The translations under genes and the position numbers were made by a program. Below are positions 10,681-22,052 of a stretch of DNA of 64,000 nucleotides, piece after piece; positions within the stretch are counted from its first letter, which is position 1; each line of letters starts with the position of its first letter. Source of the DNA: Asterias amurensis (lineage: Eukaryota; Echinodermata; Asteroidea; Forcipulatida; Asteriidae); assembly GCF_032118995.1 (NCBI RefSeq), contig NC_092667.1, positions 1-64,000 on the forward strand. The letters are read 5' to 3'. The notes beneath the pieces were generated by a model. It saw nothing but the letters and a program-made list of their open reading frames with translations, had not been told where the DNA came from and did not search any database.

Positions 10681-13600
10681 ATATTATTAGCATTAGCATT
10701 AGCATTAGCATTAGCATTAGCATTAGCATTAGCATTAGCATTAGCATTAGCATTAGCATTAGCATTAGCATTAGCATTAGCATTAGCATTAGCATTAGCA
10801 TTAGCATTAGCATTAGCATTAGCATTAGCATTAGCATTAGCATTAGCATTAGCATTAGCATTAGCATTAGCATTAGCATTAGCATTAGCATTAGCATTAG
10901 CATTAGCATTAGCATTAGCATTAGCATTAGCATTAGCATTAGCATTAGCATTAGCATTAGCATTAGCATTAGCATTAGCATTAGCATTAGCATTAGCATT
11001 AGCATTAGCATTAGCATTAGCATTAGCATTAGCATTAGCATTAGCATTAGCATTAGCATTAGCATTAGCATTAGCATTAGCATTAGCATTAGCATTAGCA
11101 TTAGCATTAGCATTAGCATTAGCATTAGCATTAGCATTAGCATTAGCATTAGCATTAGCATTAGCATTAGCATTAGCATTAGCATTAGCATTAGCATTAG
11201 CATTAGCATTAGCATTAGCATTAGCATTAGCATTAGCATTAGCATTAGCATTAGCATTAGCATTAGCATTAGCATTAGCATTAGCATTAGCATTAGCATT
11301 AGCATTAGCATTAGCATTAGCATTAGCATTAGCATTAGCATTAGCATTAGCATTAGCATTAGCATTAGCATTAGCATTAGCATTAGCATTAGCATTAGCA
11401 TTAGCATTAGCATTAGCATTAGCATTAGCATTAGCATTAGCATTAGCATTAGCATTAGCATTAGCATTAGCATTAGCATTAGCATTAGCATTAGCATTAG
11501 CATTAGCATTAGCATTAGCAGTAGCAGTAGCATTAGCAGTAGCAGTAGCAGTAGCAGTAGCAGTAGCAGTAGCAGTAGCAGTAGCAGTAGCAGTAGCAGT
11601 AGCAGTAGCAGTAGCAGTAGCAGTAGCAGTAGCAGTAGCAGTAGCAGTAGCAGTAGCAGTAGCAGTAGCAGTAGCAGTAGCAGTAGCAGTAGCAGTAGCA
11701 GTAGCAGTAGCAGTAGCAGTAGCAGTAGCAGTAGCAGTAGCAGTAGCAGTAGCAGTAGCAGTAGCAGTAGCAGTAGCAGTAGCAGTAGCAGTAGCAGTAG
11801 CAGTAGCAGTAGCAGTAGCAGTAGCAGTAGCAGTAGCAGTAGCAGTAGCAGTAGCAGTTAGCAGTAGCAGTAGCAGTAGCAGTAGCAGTAGCAGTAGCAG
11901 TAGCAGTAGCAGTAGCAGTAGCAGTAGCAGTAGCAGTAGCAGTAGCAGTAGCAGTAGCAGTAGCAGTAGCAGTAGCAGTAGCAGTAGCAGTAGCAGTAGC
12001 AGTAGCAGTAGCAGTAGCAGTAGCAGTAGCAGTAGCAGTAGCAGTAGCAGTAGCAGTAGCAGTAGCAGTAGCAGTAGCAGTAGCAGTAGCAGTAGCAGTA
12101 GCAGTAGCAGTAGCAGTAGCAGTAGCAGTAGCAGTAGCAGTAGCAGTAGCAGTAGCAGTAGCAGTAGCAGTAGCAGTAGCAGTAGCAGTAGCAGTAGCAG
12201 TAGCAGTAGCAGTAGCAGTAGCAGTAGCAGTAGCAGTAGCAGTAGCAGTAGCAGTAGCAGTAGCAGTAGCAGTAGCAGTAGCAGTAGCAGTAGCAGTAGC
12301 AGTAGCAGTAGCAGTAGCAGTAGCAGTAGCAGTAGCAGTAGCAGTAGCAGTAGCAGTAGCAGTAGCAGTAGCAGTAGCAGTAGCAGTAGCAGTAGCAGTA
12401 GCAGTAGCAGTAGCAGTAGCAGTAGCAGTAGCAGTAGCAGTAGCAGTAGCAGTAGCAGTAGCAGTAGCAGTAGCAGTAGCAGTAGCAGTAGCAGTAGCAG
12501 TAGCAGTAGCAGTAGCAGTAGCAGTAGCAGTAGCAGTAGCAGTAGCAGTAGCAGTAGCAGTAGCAGTAGCAGTAGCAGTAGCAGTAGCAGTAGCAGTAGC
12601 AGTAGCAGTAGCAGTAGCAGTAGCAGTAGCAGTAGCAGTAGCAGTAGCAGTAGCAGTAGCAGTAGCAGTAGCAGTAGCAGTAGCAGTAGCAGTAGCAGTA
12701 GCAGTAGCAGTAGCAGTAGCAGTAGCAGTAGCAGTAGCAGTAGCAGTAGCAGTAGCAGTAGCAGTAGCAGTAGCAGTAGCAGTAGCAGTAGCAGTAGCAG
12801 TAGCAGTAGCAGTAGCAGTAGCAGTAGCAGTAGCAGTAGCAGTAGCAGTAGCAGTAGCAGTAGCAGTAGCAGTAGCAGTAGCAGTAGCAGTAGCAGTAGC
12901 AGTAGCAGTAGCAGTAGCAGTAGCAGTAGCAGTAGCAGTAGCAGTAGCAGTAGCAGTAGCAGTAGCAGTAGCAGTAGCAGTAGCAGTAGCAGTAGCAGTA
13001 GCAGTAGCAGTAGCAGTAGCAGTAGCAGTAGCAGTAGCAGTAGCAGTAGCAGTAGCAGTAGCAGTAGCAGTAGCAGTAGCAGTAGCAGTAGCAGTAGCAG
13101 TAGCAGTAGCAGTAGCAGTAGCAGTAGCAGTAGCAGTAGCAGTAGCAGTAGCAGTAGCAGTAGCAGTAGCAGTAGTAGCAGTAGCAGTAGCAGTAGCAGT
13201 AGCAGTAGCAGTAGCAGTAGCAGTAGCAGTAGCAGTAGCAGTAGCAGTAGCAGTAGCAGTAGCAGTAGCAGTAGCAGTAGCAGTAGCAGTAGCAGTAGCA
13301 GTAGCAGTAGCAGTAGCAGTAGCAGTAGCAGTAGCAGTAGCAGTAGCAGTAGCAGTAGCAGTAGCAGTAGCAGTAGCAGTAGCAGTAGCAGTAGCAGTAG
13401 CAGTAGCAGTAGCAGTAGCAGTAGCAGTAGCAGTAGCAGTAGCAGTAGCAGTAGCAGTAGCAGTAGCAGTAGCAGTAGCAGTAGCAGTAGCAGTAGCAGT
13501 AGCAGTAGCAGTAGCAGTAGCAGTAGCAGTAGCAGTAGCAGTAGCAGTAGCAGTAGCAGTAGCAGTAGCAGTAGCAGTAGCAGTAGCAGTAGCAGTAGCA

Positions 13601-16550
13601 GTAGCAGTAGCAGTAGCAGTAGCAGTAGCAGTAGCAGTAGCAGTAGCAGTAGCAGTAGCAGTAGCAGTAGCAGTAGCAGTAGCAGTAGCAGTAGCAGTAG
13701 CAGTAGCAGTAGCAGTAGCAGTAGCAGTAGCAGTAGCAGTAGCAGTAGCAGTAGCAGTAGCAGTAGCAGTAGCAGTAGCAGTAGCAGTAGCAGTAGCAGT
13801 AGCAGTAGCAGTAGCAGTAGCAGTAGCAGTAGCAGTAGCAGTAGCAGTAGCAGTAGCAGTAGCAGTAGCAGTAGCAGTAGCAGTAGCAGTAGCAGTAGCA
13901 GTAGCAGTAGCAGTAGCAGTAGCAGTAGCAGTAGCAGTAGCAGTAGCAGTAGCAGTAGCAGTAGCAGTAGCAGTAGCAGTAGCAGTAGCAGTAGCAGTAG
14001 CAGTAGCAGTAGCAGTAGCAGTAGCAGTAGCAGTAGCAGTAGCAGTAGCAGTAGCAGTAGCAGTAGCAGTAGCAGTAGCAGTAGCAGTAGCAGTAGCAGT
14101 AGCAGTAGCAGTAGCAGTAGCAGTAGCAGTAGCAGTAGCAGTAGCAGTAGCAGTAGCAGTAGCAGTAGCAGTAGCAGTAGCAGTAGCAGTAGCAGTAGCA
14201 GTAGCAGTAGCAGTAGCAGTAGCAGTAGCAGTAGCAGTAGCAGTAGCAGTAGCAGTAGCAGTAGCAGTAGCAGTAGCAGTAGCAGCAGTAGCAGTAGCAG
14301 TAGCAGTAGCAGTAGCAGTAGCAGTAGCAGTAGCAGTAGCAGTAGCAGTAGCAGTAGCAGTAGCAGTAGCAGTAGCAGTAGCAGTAGCAGTAGCAGTAGC
14401 AGTAGCAGTAGCAGTAGCAGTAGCAGTAGCAGTAGCAGTAGCAGTAGCAGTAGCAGTAGCAGTAGCAGTAGCAGTAGCAGTAGCAGTAGCAGTAGCAGTA
14501 GCAGTAGCAGTAGCAGTAGCAGTAGCAGTAGCAGTAGCAGTAGCAGTAGCAGTAGCAGTAGCAGTAGCAGTAGCAGTAGCAGTAGCAGTAGCAGTAGCAG
14601 TAGCAGTAGCAGTAGCAGTAGCAGTAGCAGTAGCAGTAGCAGTAGCAGTAGCAGTAGCAGTAGCAGTAGCAGTAGCAGTAGCAGTAGCAGTAGCAGTAGC
14701 AGTAGCAGTAGCAGTAGCAGTAGCAGTAGCAGTAGCAGTAGCAGTAGCAGTAGCAGTAGCAGTAGCAGTAGCAGTAGCAGTAGCAGTAGCAGTAGCAGTA
14801 GCAGTAGCAGTAGCAGTAGCAGTAGCAGTAGCAGTAGCAGTAGCAGTAGCAGTAGCAGTAGCAGTAGCAGTAGCAGTAGCAGTAGCAGTAGCAGTAGCAG
14901 TAGCAGTAGCAGTAGCAGTAGCAGTAGCAGTAGCAGTAGCAGTAGCAGTAGCAGTAGCAGTAGCAGTAGCAGTAGCAGTAGCAGTAGCAGTAGCAGTAGC
15001 AGTAGCAGTAGCAGTAGCAGTAGCAGTAGCAGTAGCAGTAGCAGTAGCAGTAGCAGTAGCAGTAGCAGTAGCAGTAGCAGTAGCAGTAGCAGTAGCAGTA
15101 GCAGTAGCAGTAGCAGTAGCAGTAGCAGTAGCAGTAGCAGTAGCAGTAGCAGTAGCAGTAGCAGTAGCAGTAGCAGTAGCAGTAGCAGTAGCAGTAGCAG
15201 TAGCAGTAGCAGTAGCAGTAGCAGTAGCAGTAGCAGTAGCAGTAGCAGTAGCAGTAGCAGTAGCAGTAGCAGTAGCAGTAGCAGTAGCAGTAGCAGTAGC
15301 AGTAGCAGTAGCAGTAGCAGTAGCAGTAGCAGTAGCAGTAGCAGTAGCAGTAGCAGTAGCAGTAGCAGTAGCAGTAGCAGTAGCAGTAGCAGTAGCAGTA
15401 GCAGTAGCAGTAGCAGTAGCAGTAGCAGTAGCAGTAGCAGTAGCAGTAGCAGTAGCAGTAGCAGTAGCAGTAGCAGTAGCAGTAGCAGTAGCAGTAGCAG
15501 TAGCAGTAGCAGTAGCAGTAGCAGTAGCAGTAGCAGTAGCAGTAGCAGTAGCAGTAGCAGTAGCAGTAGCAGTAGCAGTAGCAGTAGCAGTAGCAGTAGC
15601 AGTAGCAGTAGCAGTAGCAGTAGCAGTAGCAGTAGCAGTAGCAGTAGCAGTAGCAGTAGCAGTAGCAGTAGCAGTAGCAGTAGCAGTAGCAGTAGCAGTA
15701 GCAGTAGCAGTAGCAGTAGCAGTAGCAGTAGCAGTAGCAGTAGCAGTAGCAGTAGCAGTAGCAGTAGCAGTAGCAGTAGCAGTAGCAGTAGCAGTAGCAG
15801 TAGCAGTAGCAGTAGCAGTAGCAGTAGCAGTAGCAGTAGCAGTAGCAGTAGCAGTAGCAGTAGCAGTAGCAGTAGCAGTAGCAGTAGCAGTAGCAGTAGC
15901 AGTAGCAGTAGCAGTAGCAGTAGCAGTAGCAGTAGCAGTAGCAGTAGCAGTAGCAGTAGCAGTAGCAGTAGCAGTAGCAGTAGCAGTAGCAGTAGCAGTA
16001 GCAGTAGCAGTAGCAGTAGCAGTAGCAGTAGCAGTAGCAGTAGCAGTAGCAGTAGCAGTAGCAGTAGCAGTAGCAGTAGCAGTAGCAGTAGCAGTAGCAG
16101 TAGCAGTAGCAGTAGCAGTAGCAGTAGCAGTAGCAGTAGCAGTAGCAGTAGCAGTAGCAGTAGCAGTAGCAGTAGCAGTAGCAGTAGCAGTAGCAGTAGC
16201 AGTAGCAGTAGCAGTAGCAGTAGCAGTAGCAGTAGCAGTAGCAGTAGCAGTAGCAGTAGCAGTAGCAGTAGCAGTAGCAGTAGCAGTAGCAGTAGCAGTA
16301 GCAGTAGCAGTAGCAGTAGCAGTAGCAGTAGCAGTAGCAGTAGCAGTAGCAGTAGCAGTAGCAGTAGCAGTAGCAGTAGCAGTAGCAGTAGCAGTAGCAG
16401 TAGCAGTAGCAGTAGCAGTAGCAGTAGCAGTAGCAGTAGCAGTAGCAGTAGCAGTAGCAGTAGCAGTAGCAGTAGCAAGTAGCAGTAGCAGTAGCAGTAG
16501 CAGTAGCAGTAGCAGTAGCAGTAGCAGTAGCAGTAAGTATCAAGTGTAGC
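10681..16550 (+). repeat. Giant hexanucleotide array, (TTAGCA)n then (GTAGCA)n, about 5.9 kb
   Basis: From about 10684 to 11520 the unit is TTAGCA; from 11521 to about 16535 it is GTAGCA, with one TTAGCA unit left at 11533. Only a few phase slips occur (near 11857, 13174, 14284 and 16477). All long reading frames here are repeat translations (poly-Leu, Met-Leu, Thr-Ala, Asn-Ala, Cys-Tyr). It is not the telomere repeat TTAGGG. Confidence 0.98.
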
Positions 16551-16720
16551 AGTTAGCAGTAGTTAGTAGATAGTGTGTACATTAGCAGTAGCATAGTACA
16601 GTTGAATAAATTAATCTTTGAGAATACGAAGTACAGTTAAGCATTAGCGTAGCAACAGACCTACAAGAGTACAAGTAGGTACCAGTAAGAGTACAGTAGC
16701 ATAACACATAATAGCATATT
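16535..16720 (+). repeat. Degenerate right border of the hexanucleotide array
   Basis: AGTAGC/AGTAGT-like words continue with many indels (AGTAAGTATCAAGTGTAGCA, GTACATTAGCAGTAGC, TTAAGCATTAGCGTAGC). The left border at 10681 is abrupt, so decay is one-sided. Confidence 0.7.
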
Positions 16721-16879
16721 TTTATCATCAACAAAGACATAGATAACATAAACAAGACTAGGAAATAGAACAATTTTACAAAAGCAATTTAGCGTTGCAA
16801 CCAAAGACCGACGATATATAAACAAGGTCGTGTTACACATACAATGATTTAAACTTTTAACGACAACTTAAGATTATAA

Positions 16880-16985
16880 GGTAGCATGGGGCCCATGTCG
16901 TTGTCAAGTTCGTTTGACGATTGTTTCAATTGTGGACATCTGGTACAGTGAATCAGCTTGACAACGACCTGGGCCCCATGTTACC
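16880..16985. repeat. 29-bp imperfect hairpin around GGGGCCC
   Basis: GGTAGCATGGGGCCCATGTC (start of the left arm) pairs with GACCTGGGCCCCATGTTACC with two mismatches over 29 bp; the loop is 48 nt. It sits just inside the left inverted repeat, upstream of the zinc-finger frame. Confidence 0.8.
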
Positions 16986-17119
16986 TTTTAATCTAGGTTT
17001 GAAAGACCCATACAGGTTCGACTTATTTAAAGTTTTCTGGTGGTCGGTGTTCACTTTGAAGCCTATATCATTCGTCTTGGATCGTCTCACTGATATACAA
17101 ATGGAGTCGAAGCGTCTAA

Positions 17120-17851
17120 ACACTTTGCTTCAATAGACCCGTACAGGTAAAGGTCTCGTGTCCGATTTGTGGGAAGAGCTTTTCGCGTAGCGACAATATG
17201 AAACGACACCGACAGACACACAAGAACCCCAGTGTCGGGGGCCAATCGAAAGCTTGTCCTATTTGTGATAAGGTGTTTTCTACTTCAAACAATTTGAAGA
17301 AACACCTTCAAAATCGTAAGGAGGAGGAGGAGGAGGAGGAGGGTGACCTCCTCGAAGGTGATAGTGGCGAATCCATTGAAGGGGAGGATTTTGAAGACGA
17401 GGAGATGGAGTGGGAGGAGCTTCATGAAGACGATAGTGATGAATCAACAGATGATGATGATTTTGAAAATGAAGACGTGATGGAAGAAGGGGACTACCGT
17501 GAAGATGATGATAGTGATGGACTAATAGATGATGATGGCCATGAAAATGAAGGAGATGAGGAGGAGGATGAGGAGTTCCTTGAAGACGATAGTGGTGAAT
17601 CGGCACATGATAAGAGTTATGAAAGCGAAGAAGTGGAGGAGGAGGAGGAGGGATTCTGTGAAGACGATAGTGATGAATCAACTGATGATGACGATTTTGA
17701 AGATGAAGAGGAGGAGGAGGAATTTCAAGAAGACGATAGCGATCTATCAACAGACGAAAGTGCTTATGAACATGAAGAGGAAGAGAGCGGGAGACGTGCA
17801 ACGAAAATACTGAATTTTTCGATAAGGAATGCTAAACTTATGTTTAAATGA
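17120..17851 (+). CDS. C2H2 zinc-finger/acidic-repeat reading frame inside an inverted-repeat element
   Basis: The frame is open from 17120 to the stop at 17851. The first ATG (17198) lies inside the first zinc finger, so it cannot be the natural start if the finger is used. Seen: one good C2H2 finger (CPIC-GKSFSRSDNMKR-H-RQT-H), a second CPIC...H finger lacking the final His (HLQNRK), then about 150 residues of Glu/Asp/Ser repeats built on units like EDDSDESTDDDDFEDEE, and a basic end (RRATKILNFSIRNAKLMFK). A CAG|GTAAAG-like site at 17144 may be a splice signal. The position between long inverted repeats suggests an element-encoded DNA-binding protein, but I do not recognise the family. It could be a decayed pseudogene. 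Confidence 0.45.
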   Translation, partial: TLCFNRPVQVKVSCPICGKSFSRSDNMKRHRQTHKNPSVGGQSKACPICDKVFSTSNNLKKHLQNRKEEEEEEEGDLLEGDSGESIEGEDFEDEEMEWEELHEDDSDESTDDDDFENEDVMEEGDYREDDDSDGLIDDDGHENEGDEEEDEEFLEDDSGESAHDKSYESEEVEEEEEGFCEDDSDESTDDDDFEDEEEEEEFQEDDSDLSTDESAYEHEEEESGRRATKILNFSIRNAKLMFK

Positions 17852-18687
17852 TGAAAGTTTTTTCAATCCTACACACCAAGATTGTATTGTTTGGTTTGGT
17901 AATAATACAGAACAGTATTATTAACGGAAATTTGTTAAAGCATTTTAATCTATCAACTGTAAACACTATGAGGGTTTTAATAAGTGAACTCGCCATACAT
18001 GAAAATAAAAGAAATAATAATAATAATAAGATGAGTAAATACATAATTAATTAATTAAGTATCTATAATTAAATAAATTAATATATAAAATATACCGAAT
18101 AAGGTTTTTGTTAACGTTTATCTTGTTTTTCCATGTATACTCGTTTTATCTGCAGCCCCTTTTTGCAAAGGTAAACACAAACATAATACCGTGCCCGAGT
18201 TATTGTGGTACATGATGTGGGCTTGGAGTTATAGAAAACAAAGATAGCTCCACTGTATGGGGAACAAAAACTGACACGTTTGGCTTGTAGACCAATCAGT
18301 TGTGACGTCATCTTTTAACTACCAGATAAGGCTCAGTGATCAAGGGTCATTCAGGTTTTCACGTAAACCAAACTATGCACCGTAAGTTTATTAGAAAATT
18401 ATCTGTTGTATTGCAAACTGCTTAGGCCTACCAAAAAAAAAAAAAAGGGGGGGGGGTGTAAATGCAAAACAAACTAAGCCTTTGATCCTTTTTCTCGATG
18501 GCTAACTCGGTTGTACCCACACTTTGGGGCTCTTATTTATGAAAAGTAGTGTAGATCACCGGTGTTGTCGTCAAAAGTTTAAATCATTGTATGTGTAATA
18601 TATATAAAAAAACAAACAAAAAAAAAACACGACCTTGTTTATATATCGTCGGTCTTTGGTTGCAACGCTAAATTGCTTCTGTAAAAT

Positions 18688-20268
18688 CGGTACCCTTTCT
18701 TCGTATTTTCCAATAAAGTATTTATTTATATTCAATTATGATACTATTACTGTAATGTACACAATATTTAAACACGTCAAGCCGTCGTGGTTCGAGAACC
18801 CGGAATACACCACACATTTTGACAAGAAGAAAAAAGGTCTTTTCTAAAACATGACGCCATCCCAACAATTTTTCCAGCTAGTGGGAAGTCGAAGAAGGTA
18901 CATGAAAGAAGTGACGAACCTAAAGGAGCATTTGCCTATCGTGAAAAAAATCGGGCATTGTTTCAACTTTGAGGGCATGTTTTTAGCTTGCGCCAAGCGT
19001 CACTATCTTGTGATGGTACTGCATGCGATTCACCGTGCTGGGTAACACATTTTCTCTTCAAATATCGCGCCTCGATTGAAGTCACGAACAGCGCCCTCTC
19101 GGGTCGGGCCTACTTTTAAATTTGTAAATAAAATTGAAACTAAATTTTAGAACCTTGGTTTACTGTTTATTCATATTCCACTCATCAAAACACATATTTT
19201 AGTGCCAAAAGCTTTATTTTGAAAAAATACCACTTCCAGATGACTTTAAATAATGGAAAAGAATCTGTATCACAAAAACATCTGGATCAAAACTAACCAG
19301 ATGTGTAGACTTGCCACAGTCCTTCCTAGTCAGGTTCTAAAACTGTTGATGTAGCGCCCTCTACCGGTGACTTACACAAAAACACGTGGTCATAAAGCAA
19401 GCAGAAAATTCTGCTTAGAAAATTTCTTGGCTAAGCAAGAAATGGCTGGGGTACCAAAAACAACCAGTAGTTTGCTTACTACCACTTGCAGACCATCTCT
19501 TGACACATAAAAGTGCTACCAGATATAAACAGCCAAAAAGGTGCAATCTTCACAAAACAAAACTGCGGCGCAAGACCCTTCACTTGCCAATAAAAACACG
19601 ACTCATCTATTCACAAAAAGAAACAACACAGCGTGGACGACAATAAATCAATCAATAAAAACTATATGACTTTAAATAATTTGAAGGAAAAAAAACTAGA
19701 CTTATTATAATTTTGTTTATGCATACAAATCTGTGGCGTAGTACGAAACGTATCAAAGAAAACTAAAATTTCCAATGAAATTTAGTTGCAAAATGTTTTT
19801 CAAAGACTTACAATTTATTTCAGTGACACAAGAAAGGCCCAATGCAAGTGCACACCTAGTGAATATAAGAATGTATCCCCTGACTAGGCCTATTATTTCT
19901 TCTATGTTTTGTGATTAGTTCGTAAAATTATTTTGTCTTAGGCCTAAACAACCGGCTGGATTTATAATCACAGTGTAAGCCCCTCCCCTTCCCGACCAAT
20001 TAATATATAAATACAAACAACACATTTTAGCAGCCTGTTTTTGTTTAACGCAGAAAGAATAATCCATATTATATAGGAAAACACAATCTGAGAAGCATTA
20101 CTACAGTAACGCTTCTCAGATTCAAATTCGGGGGCATCTCAAAAGGAAGTATACTTTAATATCCAAATTGTGTTGTGAAATATCGACCTGAAATGAAATA
20201 GGATCAGGGCACTATTTTTATGAGAAAATAGAATTAGCTGTTGGTTGCGTTATAAATGCACAAAGATG
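18688..20268. other. No firm gene; short open frames after the inverted-repeat element
   Basis: The frame 18851-19045 (LVGSRRRYMKEVTNLKEHLP...) reads somewhat protein-like but has no family I know. A 12-bp perfect hairpin (AATCTGAGAAGC) is at about 20088-20123. Confidence 0.5.
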
Positions 20269-21192
20269 TAGGTTTTCTCGGTCAATTTCGGAAAATGCGC
20301 AGCCAATTTAACCACCAGCCTATTCTATTTCGCACGAAGTCGAATGATACTAAAAAAGGGTCATTCGATTTCATTTTAAGACTAGTCAAATCTACTTTTA
20401 CGTCATTCAATTTAACAAAATAACCATTCAATTTAACAATTCATCGAAGCTGCATTCAAATTCGCAGGAGTGTTTTTGAGGCGTGTGTTTATATAGTCAT
20501 TCAATTTCATTTTGAGGCAGTCAATTCTGATATTGTGCAGTCTTAAAAACGCTTGGTTAACTTGTTGTTAAAGGCATGCGGTTAATTTTTTGGCACTCTT
20601 GAACATAATATGACAAGATGTCTGGCGCGCCAACAGATGGTTGGTGAATATTTACAAAAACAACAACTGGAAAAACATTTTTTTTAAACCCCCAACAAAC
20701 AATCATTCAAAAACATTCAAATGTCAGGTCTTGGTCAGTTAACCATTGAAGGTCTCCCGAAAAATAAAGAGGAACAACCCTTATGGGGCCCAAGGTAAAG
20801 TCTACTGGAAACATAAAATAAAGAAAATAAGGTTCGCTCGATTTAAAAGTGAAGGTACGAAACGGTTTGCCTTATACAGTTTATCTGTTTATTCGTATTT
20901 CTTTAGTCGTACTTATTTGAATCCTCGGTGAGCGAAATTGATTGCCTCTTTACGAAATTGAAAATGATTAAATCAGCAAAATCTCTAGTCGAACCAGCTT
21001 TGTTATATTCAATGATGATTGTGTGTCATGAAAAAGAATGAGTGTGCTAGGAACTTGAATGCCTCAAAACGAAATTGAATGACCGAATTCTGAATTTGAA
21101 ACGCAGTAAAAACCGGAGGAAAAATAGCTTTAGTTCGAACGCATAAAAATTAAATTGGCTGCTCATTTGCCGAATTTGACCGAGAAAACCTA
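20269..21192. mobile_element. 0.92-kb non-coding element with 43-bp terminal inverted repeats
   Basis: Arms 20269-20311 and 21150-21192 match at 40 of 43 positions (TAGGTTTTCTCGGTCAA at the outer end). The interior repeats words such as CATTCAATTT and GAAATTGAATG but has no coding signal. Confidence 0.75.
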
Positions 21193-22052
21193 TAGTTGTC
21201 ATGGTCCGACCATGGAGTTATGGTCCAACTATTTTTAAGCGAGACAATTAATTGTTTTCTTCTTTTCTTCACATGTCAGCATTCAGCAGAGAGACAATAA
21301 GACCTTTAAAGGAGCTGTTTTAACCCACCTCAATCAACTTAAAGCTACGGCTAGCGACTGATTACGGCGTAACAAAAGTGACAGAACGCCTACTAAAACT
21401 GTGCAGGACAAATAACGTTTACCCCCGGAAGTAATAACAATACTACGGAGCTGTCTACCACTCTTGTAGCTGTGTACGGCTCTGCAATACTATTGAGAAG
21501 AGCGCCCTCACGTGGGCAGCTTTACGAAGGGTACACGGACTGCGAACGACAAAGTCTGAAATCCAACATCGCTTCGATGAACGAATGAGGAACTGCTTGA
21601 AGACACGACACTGAGAACAAGGGTTCGGCTTTTGCCATCTGATTAAGTGGTTAACTTTACTAATACTATTGAGATTTAAAAAAAAAAACACGTTTTTTTC
21701 AGAAAAATTTGGTACAGGCCTACTGGGTTTATTGAGAAACAAATCCTGAGTTGCCATACCCTTTGCTTATTAGCGCCGTTAATAACGATCCTATAAGCTA
21801 AAGTAGTAGTCCAATCCAATGTTTATACCTTTCGCCATAGTAGTAGATACAAAGCAGGACAGTTTATTTTCAGAACTGAGAAGTCTCCCGAACAAGCAGA
21901 TAAATCTACTTCACGGTAGTAAAATATAGCAAGACAAAGAACATAGGCCTAACGTCCTCTACTTCGCAGGTAGATACACACATAGTGTTACCGGATAGTT
22001 TTTAAGGCTTACGTGAACTCTTCCCTGTGTTTACACAAAGAAGATCTCTACG

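Larger units (their letters stand above)
16773..18687. mobile_element. 1.9-kb element bounded by about 95-bp inverted repeats, unknown family
   Basis: Left repeat 16773-16867 and right repeat 18564-18687 match as inverses (AAGCAATTTAGCGTTGCAAC, AAGACCGACGATATATAAAC, CATACAATGATTTAAACTTT). The right one has an A-rich insertion of about 30 bp. No clear target duplication. Inside are a 29-bp hairpin (16880-16908 with 16957-16985), the zinc-finger/acidic frame and AT-rich sequence. It starts about 50 bp after the hexamer border. Confidence 0.75.

Noticed and set aside
10681..11520. Interstitial telomere repeat
   Set aside because: The unit is TTAGCA, not TTAGGG, and changes to GTAGCA; no TTAGGG run is present.
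10677..16543. Open frames of up to 1,933 codons (poly-Leu, Thr-Ala, Asn-Ala, Cys-Tyr)
   Set aside because: They are pure translations of the hexanucleotide array and carry no protein signal.
17280..17801. 173-codon minus-strand frame (His/Pro-rich)
   Set aside because: Shadow of the acidic GAA/GAT-rich frame on the other strand.
16773..18687. Virus-derived insertion
   Set aside because: Zinc fingers and acidic repeats alone are not specific; no capsid, polymerase or integrase sequence was seen.
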